Below, piece by piece: positions 43,990 through 55,203 of a stretch of 64,000 nt of DNA (position 1 is its first letter; every line of letters starts with the position of its first letter). The stretch spans positions 35,019,054-35,083,053 of the forward strand of contig NC_090282.1 in NCBI RefSeq assembly GCF_037392515.1, written 5' to 3'. The notes beneath the pieces were generated by a model. That model was not told the origin of the DNA. It did no database searches and saw nothing but the letters and a program-made list of their open reading frames with translations. The stretch comes from Haliotis asinina. Its lineage: Eukaryota > Mollusca > Gastropoda > Lepetellida > Haliotidae. The position numbers were made by a program, and so were the translations under genes.

Positions 43990-44835
43990 GTTAATGAGAG
44001 TTAGCTGCATATAAACATGTATGTAACTTTATGTTATATGGCGAGTTTGGTAGAATGGTAAGGAGAATGGTATCGTATGTCTTTGGGCTAAACCTTTTAA
44101 TCGGAAAACCGTCAAACGTGTGCTTCTTAATACATAAATTAATATTCAACGATTATATATTTGGCAAATGTGAACATGAATGTAAATCCCTAAATTTTGA
44201 AAGTTTTTCTTGGCTTAAAACTGTTATCAAAGGTATATTAAGAAATATTTAAGAGCAAATATGGATTTCATCAATTGAAACCTCTTCCAAGCAACTACTT
44301 ACAGCATGGTTCAAAAAACCATCTCTCAAATTTGAAACAAACCTCATTTTTCTGCATTATGTTAAACTTGTTAAAATTCCGAACTTCCAGTCAGTTCCTT
44401 CCAGTCGAGAAAAGTGGAAGGCGACAAATCCCAGCAAACGATAGAAAGTGTGCTTTATGTAACCTAAATGATATTGGTGATGAATTTCATTACTTATTTA
44501 TATGTCCCAACTTAGAAATAGAAAGAGAAAAATATATTCAGAAGTATTATTGAATTAGACCAAATATGTATAAAATGAATATCCTTTTAACACCAATAAG
44601 CTAGGAACTTTAAGAAAACTTTCAATTTTCTGTAAAATGATTTTGGCTTTATTTAAGAAATAACTTAAAAACAACTTAATATGTAACTTCTCTCAATGTA
44701 CATTGCACTATCATACAGTTTGTATATAATTTCTTATGTTGTATAAATGTAAACACTATTTATGTACCTCTTACGCTGCAGTTTGCAGCCTTAGTGAAGA
44801 TAAAAGTTCAATTCAGTATAATTATCGATAAAGTT
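43990..44835 (+). mobile_element. LINE 3' end fragment
   Basis: C-terminal region of a non-LTR polyprotein. MLYGEFGRMVRRMVSYVFG is followed downstream by RKCALCNLNDIGDEFHYLF and ICPNLEIEREKYIQKYY, a typical terminal C-C-H-C zinc-knuckle-like pattern. Frames are interrupted by stops. The 3' tail runs to TTCAATTCAGTATAATTA. It resembles the element types at 5430 and 51640 but is better preserved. Confidence 0.75.
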
Positions 44836-45570
44836 GAACAAAAATGCAAAAATGAAATTGCTTTTATCAGTCTCGATCAATCCCGGGTAGCCATTCTTGG
44901 TGTTCAGCACACCGTGGAATTTAACATAACCTGAACTTTTGCTTTTGATTTAGATTACTAACAGAATTTTAATGAATATAAAAACAACAACAACAAAACA
45001 AAACAAACAAAACAACAACAACAACAAACAAAAAACAAACCCAAACCATCGAATATAATTGTGAGGACATAATTTGTGCCTTGATTGTGCAACTGAAGAT
45101 AGAGTAGATAATTTTCATGTTTCGCTAGAAAGATTTATATTATTATGCCCACCATCAAACTTTCTACTTAAACAATATCCTAATGCACTATTCCGCCATT
45201 TCAGTCGTTTGAAAGTGAATGCAAATTGTGTTCATCAGCATGACTTCCAGAAACAATAACCGTTCTGATATCATAAGTGGCGTGACGATACGACTTTTGT
45301 ACTCCCTGCTCGTGGATCGTGACGGGTGTTCATGGACTCACGTGAACCAATAAAACCTCGACATTGAAAGAGGGGGAGGTTATAACCAATACACTCTTCA
45401 CAATGATGAATGGTTAGCATTACGGCGTTTTACTTGAAACAATATTGTTACACCCATTAAGTCAATGAATTTGATATAGTGATTGTTGGAAGATCGATTG
45501 TTCATGGTCCACAAATAGGTTCACTGATTCGCAGATTCACGTCATTCTGCCTCCAGTCCAAGGGATCCCA
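44836..45570. other. Unassigned DNA with CAA-rich tract
   Basis: An (AAC)n/(AAAAC)n simple repeat is at about 44982-45045. No gene recognised. Confidence 0.5.
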
Positions 45571-45980
45571 GCTGGGATGTCACACAATGCGGATCAAACG
45601 ATTCCAGTCATGTTTGAGCAATATGAATAAAGAAATTCCTGTCATGTTTGCGCAACACGGATTTAACAGTTCCCGTCATTTTTGCACAATATTGTTCGAG
45701 CAATTCCAGGCATGTTTGAGCAATACGGTTCAAGACATTTTAATTACGTTTGAGTAAAACGGATTAAGAAAGTGCTATCATGTTTGACCAATACGGATTA
45801 AGAAATCCCAGACATGTTTGAGCAATACCGATCATTCTATTCCACTCATGTTTGTGCAATACGGTTCAAGGAATTCCTGTCATGTTACGGATTACGGTCA
45901 CAATACGGATTAAACAATTCTAATCATGTTTGAGCAAAACGGATTAAGACAGCCCTGTCATGTTTGCAATGGTCTAATTA
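45571..45980. repeat. Degenerate 34-bp tandem repeat, about 11 units
   Basis: Consensus (T/C)CATGTTTGAGCAATACGG followed by ATTAAGAAATTCCAG. Units are mostly exactly 34 bp but strongly diverged; one near 45880 has an insertion. The divergence indicates an old array. Confidence 0.85.
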
Positions 45981-46112
45981 AAACCAGATCTTTCCCTCCA
46001 GTAAGATAAATCTGTAATATGTATTTGATCTTTACAAAGCATAAGCATTAACGTACATGCAATAAGTGGACTTTTCACTATACATTGACCTTTGATACCT
46101 GTTTCATAACTA

Positions 46113-47354
46113 CAGTGGTTCAAAATTATTGAGAATAGCTAAAGCATTTCATATTATTAAACGAGAACAAATCAGATAAAATTGAATGTATTGTGAAAGT
46201 AAACTGACCTTTTCATGTTGTGTAGGTAACAATTTAATATTTTTATCTCCTTGAGCTTCACGGCACAGTCTAAGACGGGTAGGCATACTTCCTATCAGAG
46301 AGGTTAGTGTCTCGTGAGTTATGCTATCCCAGTATCGTACCACTTCTCTCTTCATGTCTTCAATTTTTGTCAACCCCTTTTGATTCACACATTCCTTCAT
46401 CATCCCCGAAATGTTCTCAATGGGATTTAAGTCAGGATTATATGCAGGAAATGGTAATGCAGTCACATTTTTCTCCTGAAACCACTGCTTGGCATGTTTT
46501 GCGGTGTGTTTAGGATCATTATCTTGCTGCAAAATCCAGTCATTTCCATAAAACACATGTGCACTTGGAAGGAGAAAATTATCTAATATGTTAGTGTAGC
46601 GTTGACTTGTCAGATTTCCCTCAAACACACACAGCGGGGTCGTTCCTAATAAGGATATCCCTCCCCATACATGAAACTTTGGGCTGTATTTAGGTCGTCG
46701 ATACAACGGTGCTGACGCAGACTTTGTCCATATTTTCACATTATTGGGATATACCCATATTGAGCTTTCATCAGTAAAAATCACATTTTCCCAGTCAAAG
46801 TTTTCATGTGCCAAACACCACTCAACACGCCTGTCTTTATGTTCTTGTTTCATGAGAGGAGAAGGAATTCCAGTCCTACAACTGTTGATCCCCTTTCTAT
46901 CATTTCATACCTGATGTTGGAGATGCTTGCCCTTTGCTTTTTAGACGCTAAAATACCCAGCCGGGCGCGATCTGAGAAGTCCAATTTTTTGGGTCTCCCT
47001 GCTCCTTTCTGGTGCCCAAAATTCTTTCCCTCTTTAAAATTCTTCCTAATCCTATACACAGTAGAAACAGGAGTTCCTGTTCTCTCTGCCAATGTATTTA
47101 CATCATCAATTCCTTGATTACACAACTCAAAAATCATCCTTCTTTTATCTTCAGCAGACATTGTTGACAGTGCTGAGGAAAATGGCGTCTGCTACAAATT
47201 CAGGGGAGGTAACTCTAATTGTACTATACTCAGTAGGCCAAGATGAGTTACCTCCCTTATACCATTACTTAGTTTTAAGTATCAGTGAATCAGTTGAGGT
47301 GTTAGGATAGCTCAAAGTAAGAAGAAAAATTCTCAATAATTATGAACCAGACTA
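46113..47354 (-). mobile_element. Nearly intact Tc1-family transposon
   Basis: Ends CAGTGGTTCAAAATTATTGA (46113) and the complementary TCAATAATTATGAACCAGAC (ending 47354), differing by a 2-bp indel and few changes. They are flanked by TA at 46111-46112 and 47355-47356, the Tc1 target duplication. Length about 1.24 kb, normal for the family. It contains one transposase frame with a single frameshift. Confidence 0.92.
46149..47161 (-). pseudogene. Tc1 transposase, one frameshift
   Basis: The N-terminal part from 47161 (MSAEDKRRMIFELCNQGI) has the paired-like helix-turn-helix, with AERTGTPVSTVYRIRKNF and a GRPKKL linker. The C-terminal part has the DD34E catalytic core: IFTDESS (first Asp), ILQQDNDPKHT (second Asp), and NPDLNPIEN (Glu, 34 residues after the second Asp). 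The two parts are in different frames, separated by a one-base change between about 46850 and 46880. Otherwise no stop interrupts the roughly 340 residues, so the break is recent. Relatives elsewhere in the genome could still mobilise this copy. Confidence 0.9.
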
Positions 47355-47356
47355 TA

Positions 47357-47984
47357 TTTACGCATGATAGTTGCAATGCATTTAATGAAAACTATACAAA
47401 CAAATGAAAAAAATATTCATGTACAACATATCTCAAATGATTTTATGACAGGCTTCATAGTATCGAGAAAAAGTCATGTGTTACACAAAACGCTTTATAA
47501 AGTTCTAAAAAATCTCATAATGTAAACTGATTCATGTATGTTTGACTTCTGTCTTTGACAACACATAAATTTGCAAACATGTTCGTGTTCATGGTGATAT
47601 AAATTAATTCCTTACCCCAGTCTTCATTGAGCCAATATGCTTGAACACACATTTCTTTCTTCCTGTTAGGAAAATTTTAACAACATCTGTTGCATTCGAA
47701 TATCGGCCCCTGGGCAGGATACGATAAATCAATGCTTGGATTTACAATATTGCGTCAAACGAATTTGATTTGAATCTTTCTATATACAATAACTGGTCGA
47801 GTTGCTCAATTATTCCCTATATAACCTATGTTGTGCTCGGTTTCCAAATGACGAACGACGCCCGGACCAAGCACATCTAACCGGAGGATGGTTTACCAGT
47901 CACGTTGCATCTTTAGCTCACCTAGATCAAAGGTGTCATCTTTAGCTCACCTAGATCAAAGGTGACAGTGAGGTCCTGTCATGG
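47357..47984. other. Unassigned DNA
   Basis: A 29-bp direct duplication (starting CATCTTTAGCTCACCTAG) is at 47908-47965. Nothing else recognised. Confidence 0.5.
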
Positions 47985-48115
47985 TGAGGCGGTGGGGTAG
48001 CCTAGTTGAAAACCCGGGTTCTATTCCCCACAGCTAATTTCTAGTGTCAAGATGTCGTGATATTGCTGATAGATTGCTAAAAGTGGCGTAAGACTAGACT
48101 CACTCACTCTGGTCA
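47985..48115 (+). mobile_element. tRNA-headed SINE (family 1), shortened
   Basis: GGCGGTGGGGTAGCCTAGTT, then a box-B-like GGGTTCTATTCCCC, core GTGATATTGCTGATAGATTG, and tail ACTCACTCACTC. Confidence 0.8.
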
Positions 48116-48404
48116 AGGAGATGTGGCCGCTGAGAGTTGACACCCTGGACAACCTTGAAACCATCGCACTTTTGAAGCTATGACTTAAAATCACATCACT
48201 ATCATATGATAATTTTGAAATGTCAACATTTTAAGTTTTCTCGTTGAAAATCATCCAAAAGATCATGTAAACAGCATTAGTTGCGATGTCCAAGAAGGCA
48301 TGGAAAATGTTAACAAGCAGTAAATGGTAATGACAAATACTGTAGAGTTCGTATGACAACGTTTGACTACCATTCTGTTCAGCTGGGGTAACATTTCCAA
48401 AAAG

Positions 48405-48605
48405 AACTCAACCCGTGAAAATCTAGGTTAGAACTGATCGTCAGCAGTCCGTGTTCATGCTAGCTGGATTGACTGACACATGTCACCGTATCCCAGTCGC
48501 TTAGATCGATGCTCATGATGTTGATCACTGGTCTGTCTGGTCCAAACACGATTATTTACAGAACGTCCCTATATAGATGCAATATTTCTGAGTGCAGAGT
48601 AAAAT
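48405..48605 (+). mobile_element. Core SINE (family 2)
   Basis: AACCCGTGAAAATCTAGGTT, GACTGACACATGTCACCGTA, GATGCTCATGATGTTGATCA, GGTCTGTCTGGTCCAAACAC, and the core remnant GCAATATTTCTGAGTGC. Confidence 0.7.
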
Positions 48606-48844
48606 AAACTTATTCACACACCCCAAAATACTCGCTATCATCCCGTTTTAGCTTATTTAGTTTTGGAAACAGAATGTTGTTTTTTTAGAATAAAAGTATA
48701 TGGAAAGTAGTTTCTGAAATTACACATGTATTGATTAATTATGTTCTAGAATAATCAGTCGTGACATGATGAGAAAAAATGACATGTTAAGCTAAGATGT
48801 AACTTGAGATTATAATTTTGCACATATTATTGTTAAGAGTAGAG

Positions 48845-49020
48845 AGTGAGTGAGTGAGTGAGTGAGTTTAGTTTTATGCCGCTTGTAGTAATATTCCAGC
48901 AATATCACGGCGAATGACACCAGAAATAGGCTTCACACATCATACCCATTTGAGAAATCGAATCCGGGTCTTCGGCGGGACGGACGAACGTGTTAATAAC
49001 TAGAGTACCCACTGCCCAAG
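48845..49020 (-). mobile_element. tRNA-headed SINE (family 1)
   Basis: Full length on the minus strand: (GAGT)n, core AATATTCCAGCAATATCACG, TTCACACATCATACCC, AATCGAATCCGGGTC, and a diverged head ending CCCACTGCCC. Confidence 0.85.
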
Positions 49021-50149
49021 TAGAGAGTATCATGATTGTTGAATTGTGCTGAATATGAAGTAGATTGAGTACGGCTGTTCAAAATTCATTTCTTGGCTGA
49101 TATTTGAAGATATTCAAGTGACTGTCATATAATCCGTATTCAAGTGAGCTACTGCTCGAAGCGCCATTGATGGCATGTGTAATAAGCATGATTAGTGAGA
49201 CTGCCCTAGTAAAGAAACGAGTTTACGTCCGTAAATCAGTTCTGGGGAAAGCACCTTACTGCACTTTCAGCTCCAATTACCCTAATCTATTAAATCATGG
49301 CTGTGTTAAGGTGTCGCGAACAATCTTGAATCAGCTCCTTATAGCTGACATAGGGGCACTGAGGTGTAATATCTCACTCACTCACTCTCACAAACTAACC
49401 CACCCAGTCAACGATGTCGTTGCATGGGTTTCTACCAACGGCTATGGGTTCTACTACACAATGTCAAAACACTTACTTTGTGAGTGGTGCTGAAACTTCT
49501 GGCCAGATAGACATGTGACCGCTGTGATTGGATGAAATAGTGCAAGATTTTGATGGTTTTTTTCGAAAGCACATTCATCCAGTAATTAAAACTGACTATA
49601 ATTTTATGTATTTAATGCAGTCATTTTCATCACCATGAGTTCTGCTTTTTGTGTGTACAGATATTTTCCAGTAGGTGACATTTGGTGTGGAGCCCGGGTT
49701 GATGTGTTCAGCATGATTACTGTTTATGCTCGGAAAATAGGCAGGATAGGTTGTCCGGTGTTTGTGTTGTTAATGCCGTTTAAACACTAGGTTATACCAG
49801 TGTGTACATGGAAATGGCTATTGACTATTGACAGCATGGGTGACGTTTAAAACAATATAACTTTACTATGGAAGTCTGTGGGAAAAGATATTGGTTTCGT
49901 GAAACCTACAGATTTAGTGTTAGATTTAATGTCAGATTTACGGGAATCGTTCTAAAAATGGCCCCACCCTTATCCATAATCTCTTGCTTACAATTGCATG
50001 TTTTGATAGGATTCAGCTTCGTGCTCACTTGTATTACATGTAACAGCTATGGGAGGTTTGACTTTGGCCTCCTTGACTTTCATGTCAGGTCAGGTGACGT
50101 CCGAAACGTAATATCGGTCTACATTACATGGGTCCAATTTCGGTTGATG
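49021..50149. other. Unassigned DNA
   Basis: No gene, RNA or repeat family recognised. Confidence 0.5.
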
Positions 50150-50215
50150 TAAAATTCGTACGACCCGTGAAGATCCGGGATAGAATTGTCTTCAGTAACC
50201 CATGCTTGTCGTAAC
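50150..50215 (+). mobile_element. Core SINE (family 2), 5' fragment
   Basis: GACCCGTGAAGATCCGGGAT and CAGTAACCCATGCTTGTCG match the 5' part of family 2. Confidence 0.6.
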
Positions 50216-50244
50216 TATGGAACTTGTAAGAGTACTGATGTTGT

Positions 50245-50480
50245 CATTTGGTTGGTTTATTGTTCAACGCTGCATTCTGTAATCTTGCTATTTGGTGGTC
50301 TGTAGATAATCGAGTCTGGGGCAGACAATCGAGTGATCAACACCATGAGCATTGATCTACGTACTTGGGATAGGACGACAGATGTCAGACAAGTCAGTGA
50401 GTCTGCCCACCCAATCTCGTTAGTCGCCTTTTATGACAAGCATGGCTTGCTGAAGATCATTTCTAAGCTGGATCTTCAAA
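50245..50480 (-). mobile_element. Core SINE (family 2)
   Basis: Minus-strand copy. On the plus strand: GTTCAACGCTGCATTCTGTA, GTCTGTAGATAATCGAGTC, GATCAACACCATGAGCATTG, GTTAGTCGCCTTTTATGACA, AGCATGGCTTGCTGAAGATC. Confidence 0.75.
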
Positions 50481-51635
50481 GGTCTCTCATGTTGTGCTTG
50501 GTGACAGGAAGTATTTCAGTAGAGTTTCCAATAATATATATCGACCGTTTCTATGGCCATTCCATTTCTTTAGCTCGTTTCATATTTAAGCCTTTTGGGA
50601 TGCTTTAGTGTTGGAAATGTAAACAAAGATACTGGTTTGAGAAAGCAGGTGAACAGCTGTCTGTTGTATGCACGTTTGCAAACACTTTTAGAACCGATTG
50701 ACGTTTTGAATTGCGACGACACTAGTTACACGAACAAACCATTATCTCAGACGTAAATAACATGATACTGTGCTGTGGAAACGGATCTCTTAAACAGTCA
50801 TAACACTATTTAGGACCAGAGACGGCTGAGATATGCACACAATAACATAGACGATCTATAGACAGTGATTGCAACGATGTCATCGCTATTCTGTATTTCT
50901 GTGGAGTACCATCTAGAATAAATATACCATGCACGGATGGTGTGACACACGCAAGAAAATATACTGTCCGTTGGTAATCTAACGATTGGCACCGGAAGTA
51001 CATAGCTGGAGAGAAATTTCCCCAGAAAAGAAATATTGTCCAAATATTTCTTTGTTCCTGGTGTAGACGGACTCTGGTCAACGATAATCAACCGACTGAG
51101 ATATCAAAGGTGGACTGGTTAGGACTATTGTCTACACCCAAGGGACCCGACAATGTCATACCGCCTGCTGATCATACGCATTACATTCAAGACACGCCGC
51201 GGAAACGTGTCGTCAAAGTGTGTTTGCTAAAGTGCATGCTCTACTGTGGTGATCCATAATGACATTTTGATGGATTGACCTTAGCGACGCACACCAGTCA
51301 AGCATCATTTCAGATACACAAATGAATTGGTTTTATTTGAATATGATCATTATGCTAGCACAGTTTCATTTGTTATACTGACAGAAGTATATTGTGTAAC
51401 TTTCATTGACAACGCAGTGTTATACTTGGTGTAAAGGGGATTGGACTCTAGAATGCTGGAAGAAAAATATTTAAATGTTACTAAACCATAACTCAATAAC
51501 AAACGAGAGATTTCTCAAACAGATGTCTTTATAATCAGGGGTTATCAAGAATAAATACATAAGTATTGAAGCTCAGATGCAGACTCTCCAAGCGATTATT
51601 CTTAAACAGGCTCTTTAATACACGCTTATAGAACT
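50481..51635. other. Unassigned DNA
   Basis: No gene or repeat family recognised. Confidence 0.5.
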
Positions 51636-52350
51636 CCAGCAGACAAAGGTCTTAAAGCAAAGAATGCTTTTACTCAACAATGTCTGTTGTTACAACATTT
51701 CAATGAGAACCTTGTGTGAACTATTCGACACTTTAGTTACCTCTGCTGTCGTGTTTGGCTGTGAAGTGAGGGGTATCGTTAAATGTACTGAATTATAAAA
51801 AAACCCCAAACAACCCCAAAAACAGGCGTATTTCGCAGATCAATGCAAAATCGTCTACAATTGCTGTATGCGTCGAACTCTGGAGGCATTCTTTATAATA
51901 TAAACAGGTATATCCGTATGTTACGTTACTGGCTTTAGTTATAAGACAGTGAAAAAAGTACACAGCGGGTTGTCTACGATTTATGTTTAACTGGTATAAA
52001 ATGGTTATAAATCATGGTTACGTAGTGCTAAAATGTTTCTGTATGAACGTATATTTGGACATGTTTGGGAAGTTCCAGTTGTAAATGTTGATAATTTTTG
52101 TAAAGTTGTTAAGCAGCGTCTCATTGATATCTAAATTCAGGAATACAGAGTTAAATTATTTCTTTACCAGAATGTATAAAGGAAAGTTTCAGTTTAGTTT
52201 AAATTGTATTTGAATCTAGTAAGAAATCATAGTGACAGGAAATTAATAACGCAATTGCGAACTTCTACTCATGGCATTATGATAGAAATTGCATGGGAAA
52301 TACAGTATTATTCCAAGAAGATCGTATTTGTGATTATTTCAATAGCAAGT
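51636..52350 (+). mobile_element. Highly decayed LINE C-terminal region
   Basis: Frame-broken remnants in the correct order for a LINE polyprotein after the palm domain: YFDTLVTSAVVFGCEV (the usual LFDTLVSSILCYG-EIWG block), later RYWL and MFNWYKMVINH. A degraded RNCELL-like stretch stands where the terminal zinc knuckle would be. Too many stops for function. Confidence 0.55.
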
Positions 52351-52687
52351 GTAAGTTTTTTTTTTTGTTGAAGATAAGTAACTATCATTTAATGTTGAGT
52401 GTTCCGAAATGTTCAGTTTAGAAAGTTGTAGATTATAACCTTCGTTTACAGGCCTAGACATGATGCGTCTCTGGGAACGAGGAACACATTTGTTCATGAG
52501 TTGTGCCAGTGGATATAGGAGCAACTCACCTTTTTGTATGAACACAGACAGTACATATCAATCATTGTGACATTATGTCAGTTCACGCCAGTGAGTCGTG
52601 TTCACGATGAGCAGAACCCGTGGAAGAGGATTGACTCACTCACTCTATGCTTGTCATAAGAGTTGCCAATATCTTAAGGAATCATTC

Positions 52688-52744
52688 GGTCATCAGGCTG
52701 ATCGGGTCCAACTTTGCAAAGTGGACCCGATCAGCCTGATGACC
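52688..52744. repeat. Near-perfect 57-bp palindrome without loop
   Basis: GGTCATCAGGCTGATCGGGT... is followed directly by its reverse complement ...CGATCAGCCTGATGACC. The centre is CTTTGCAAAG and there is one unpaired A (position 52711). It sits next to a family-2 SINE. Confidence 0.93.
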
Positions 52745-52756
52745 AGTACTGTTACA

Positions 52757-52965
52757 TTCACCAGGGTTAGAACTAGTCTGCAGGAACTAATACTTGTTGT
52801 AAGAGGCGAGTGGGTGGACATGCTTGCTGACTTGGTTGATGCACGTCAGCATATCCCAGAAAAGTAGGTCGATAGTCACAATGCCAGTCACTGGATTGTC
52901 TGGTCCAAACTCGCTTATTTTACAGACCGCTGAGAAATCGCTGAGTACGACGTAAAACTGAGCAA
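52757..52965 (+). mobile_element. Core SINE (family 2)
   Basis: CCAGGGTTAGAACTAGTCTG, GTAAGAGGCGAGTGGGTGG, GCTGACTTGGTTGATGCACG, CACTGGATTGTCTGGTCCAA, TACAGACCGCTG, and the core remnant CGCTGAGTACGACGTAAAAC. Confidence 0.75.
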
Positions 52966-53265
52966 ACTGTAACAGTAAACAACACCTTTCACTTGTCAGT
53001 TGGTTTGATCGCCAACACGGTTGGCAAGCTGGCTAAAGTGTCAGGCTAGTGACCCAGCAAGGTTGAGGTGTCGGGATTGAGCCCGTCAGTGACCGGGTGT
53101 GAAAACCTTGGCGTCAGCTTTGAGTGCAGACTATTTCCGTATTGACACAATCCCTAATGTACAGTACACAACCCTGTGTATTTGAAAGAACCCACGAATC
53201 CGTTGGTATATGAACAGATGGTAGCCACATAAATACATGCAAACACCTTCTTGCGAGTCCAACAA

Positions 53266-53398
53266 GTATGTATGTATGTATGTATGTATGTATGTATGTA
53301 TGTATGTATGTATGTATGTATGTATGTATGTATGTATGTATGTATGTATGTATGTATGTATGTATGTATGGATGGATGGATGGATGGATGGATGGATA
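53266..53398. repeat. (ATGT)n then (ATGG)n microsatellite
   Basis: About 26 ATGT units followed by about seven ATGG units. The CMYV and YIHT frames are repeat artefacts. Confidence 0.97.
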
Positions 53399-54311
53399 GG
53401 TGGATGTATGGATGCATGCATGGTAACATAGTGTCAGTCAGTCTTTCATCGTAATGTGCGAGCAAGGGTGTAACATACAGCATGGGGTGATTCAGAGACC
53501 TAGAGTGATAGATAAAACACTGTGTACGATACAGTTGATGAATCGACTTGATGAAGTCGACAGAGTTTCAGGGTTTTCTTTTTGGATATCTCCCAATCCT
53601 TCGTACCTTGAGAGCCGGAAGTGCATTAAAGCTGGCTGAAAGTGAGGCAGACCATAATGGCGACAACGCCACGTGGCTATTTTAGTATACACGCAGGTGT
53701 ACACGTGCTATATGCTTCTAGGTCAGTTAGCACCGTAACAACACCTTAATTCATCTTTCATTCTGTAGGCCTTGAAACGCTAAGCTTTTCTCTGGTCCTT
53801 CATGTGTCATGGTTATTGTGTTGAGCTTTTACTGCTAACTGGTTCTACACATCAAACTGGGATTCAGATAATTAACATTATCTTACCTCACACATAAATG
53901 TCGTTTCCTGACTGGCTGAGCGATCTTCTATTATTTCAATGTACTTCGCTTACAAGCGAGGTGCATTTCAATGTACCCCGCTGGAAATGCCGAACCCATT
54001 TGGTACTTCGTGGTAGTACTTCTTTATCTCGAAAAGCATTTGAATCATATACGGAACTTACCGATGTTTTGCGAATGTATATCGATAGAGGGGATATACA
54101 TGTACATCTAAATTTGATATTCTTGTATCGCATGGAAAATCTAGCGATGGCTAAGAAACATTTACCTCACATTCCAATGAGGAAATGTTAACAAACGTTC
54201 AAATGTAGTCCTTGTGAATACTCATACGGTAGATTACACCGCGGACACTTTACTAAGACAATACATGAGGGAAAAGCAGGAAGATGCAAGATTCGAATAA
54301 TTTGATTCACG
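53399..54311. other. Unassigned DNA
   Basis: No gene recognised. A short local duplication of the type TTCAATGTAC(T/C)(T/C)CGCT occurs near 53935-53985. Confidence 0.5.
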
Positions 54312-54487
54312 CAGGTGAGAGAGTGAGTGAGTTTGGTTTTTACACCGCTTTTAGTAATATTCCAGCGATATCACGGCGGGGGACACCAGAAAATGGGCTT
54401 CACACATTGCACCTATGTGGGGAATCGAACCCGGGTCTCCGGCGTGACGGGCGAACGCTTTAACCACCAGGCTACCCCACCGCCCCG
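54312..54487 (-). mobile_element. tRNA-headed SINE (family 1), full length
   Basis: The best-preserved copy. On the minus strand: head GGGGCGGTGGGGTAGCCTGG, box B CCCGGGTTCGATTCCCC, TGTGAAGCCCATTTTCTGGT, core GTGATATCGCTGGAATATTA, then (CACT)n. The head resembles a tRNA, so RNA polymerase III transcription of the family is expected. Confidence 0.92.
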
Positions 54488-54572
54488 ATTCACGCAGATA
54501 GGCCAAAGAGTACAATTCAATACCTATGCTTCAAACAGTTCAAAATTAACGTTGAGGTGTTCGGTAAAATAA

Positions 54573-54675
54573 ATACGTTGTTCACTGGCCACCCGGGGTC
54601 TATGGGTTGATGCACCCTCGATGTTTGTTTATTTTTCCTGAGCCCATGGCCACCTCGGGACCAGTGAACAACTTA
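54573..54675. repeat. Shortened second copy of the ATAAGTTGTTCACTGG hairpin family
   Basis: The left arm TTGTTCACTGGCCACCCGGG and right arm CACCTCGGGACCAGTGAACA pair, and TGAGCCCATGG is retained. Part of the right inner arm is missing compared with 30411-30545. Confidence 0.8.
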
Positions 54676-55032
54676 TGTCAAGCTTTCTGCAGTGTTACTG
54701 GATGTTTGGAAATAATGAAGTAACATAAATGCAATGTCCGGTCGTTTAAAAGCTTTGCGTTTTGTACAATTTCTCTAGAAGTACGAGTTCATACATTTCA
54801 GCTGGTTACACATGGACATAAGAGAACAATACCATGGACAGCCCAGCTTCTATTGGTGGTAAAAAGGACAATAACTGTGAAAAGTCTGAATGGATCATTC
54901 AGAAAACAATGGTGCAACTGAACCCTTGGAAGGATCATCATATCCTGCGGTTTCACTTCTTATAACCGTTTGATAGGTGGATCGGGGTGGATTGCAGAGT
55001 CTGATTTTAACCTACTAATGCGTGAATGGGTT

Positions 55033-55203
55033 TGTAAGTGAGTGAGTGAGTTGGGATTGATGTTGCATTTAGCAATATTCGAGCAATATTACGATGGGTG
55101 CCATCAGAAATGGGTTTCACCCTTTATTCCTATGTGGGGAATCGAATCCGGTCCTTCGGCGTGACGAGCGAGATCTTTAACCACTAGGCTACCTCGCCGC
55201 CCC
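55033..55203 (-). mobile_element. tRNA-headed SINE (family 1)
   Basis: (GAGT)n, AATATTCGAGCAATATTACG, GGGGAATCGAATCCGGTC, CTTTAACCACTAGGCTACC, GCCGCCCC. Full length on the minus strand. Confidence 0.88.

Noticed and set aside
53131-53483. YIHT/MYVC repeat proteins
   Set aside because: They are translations of the ATGT microsatellite.
54312-54487. tRNA gene on the minus strand
   Set aside because: The tRNA-like head is followed by the SINE core and (CACT)n tail and is repeated many times in the window.
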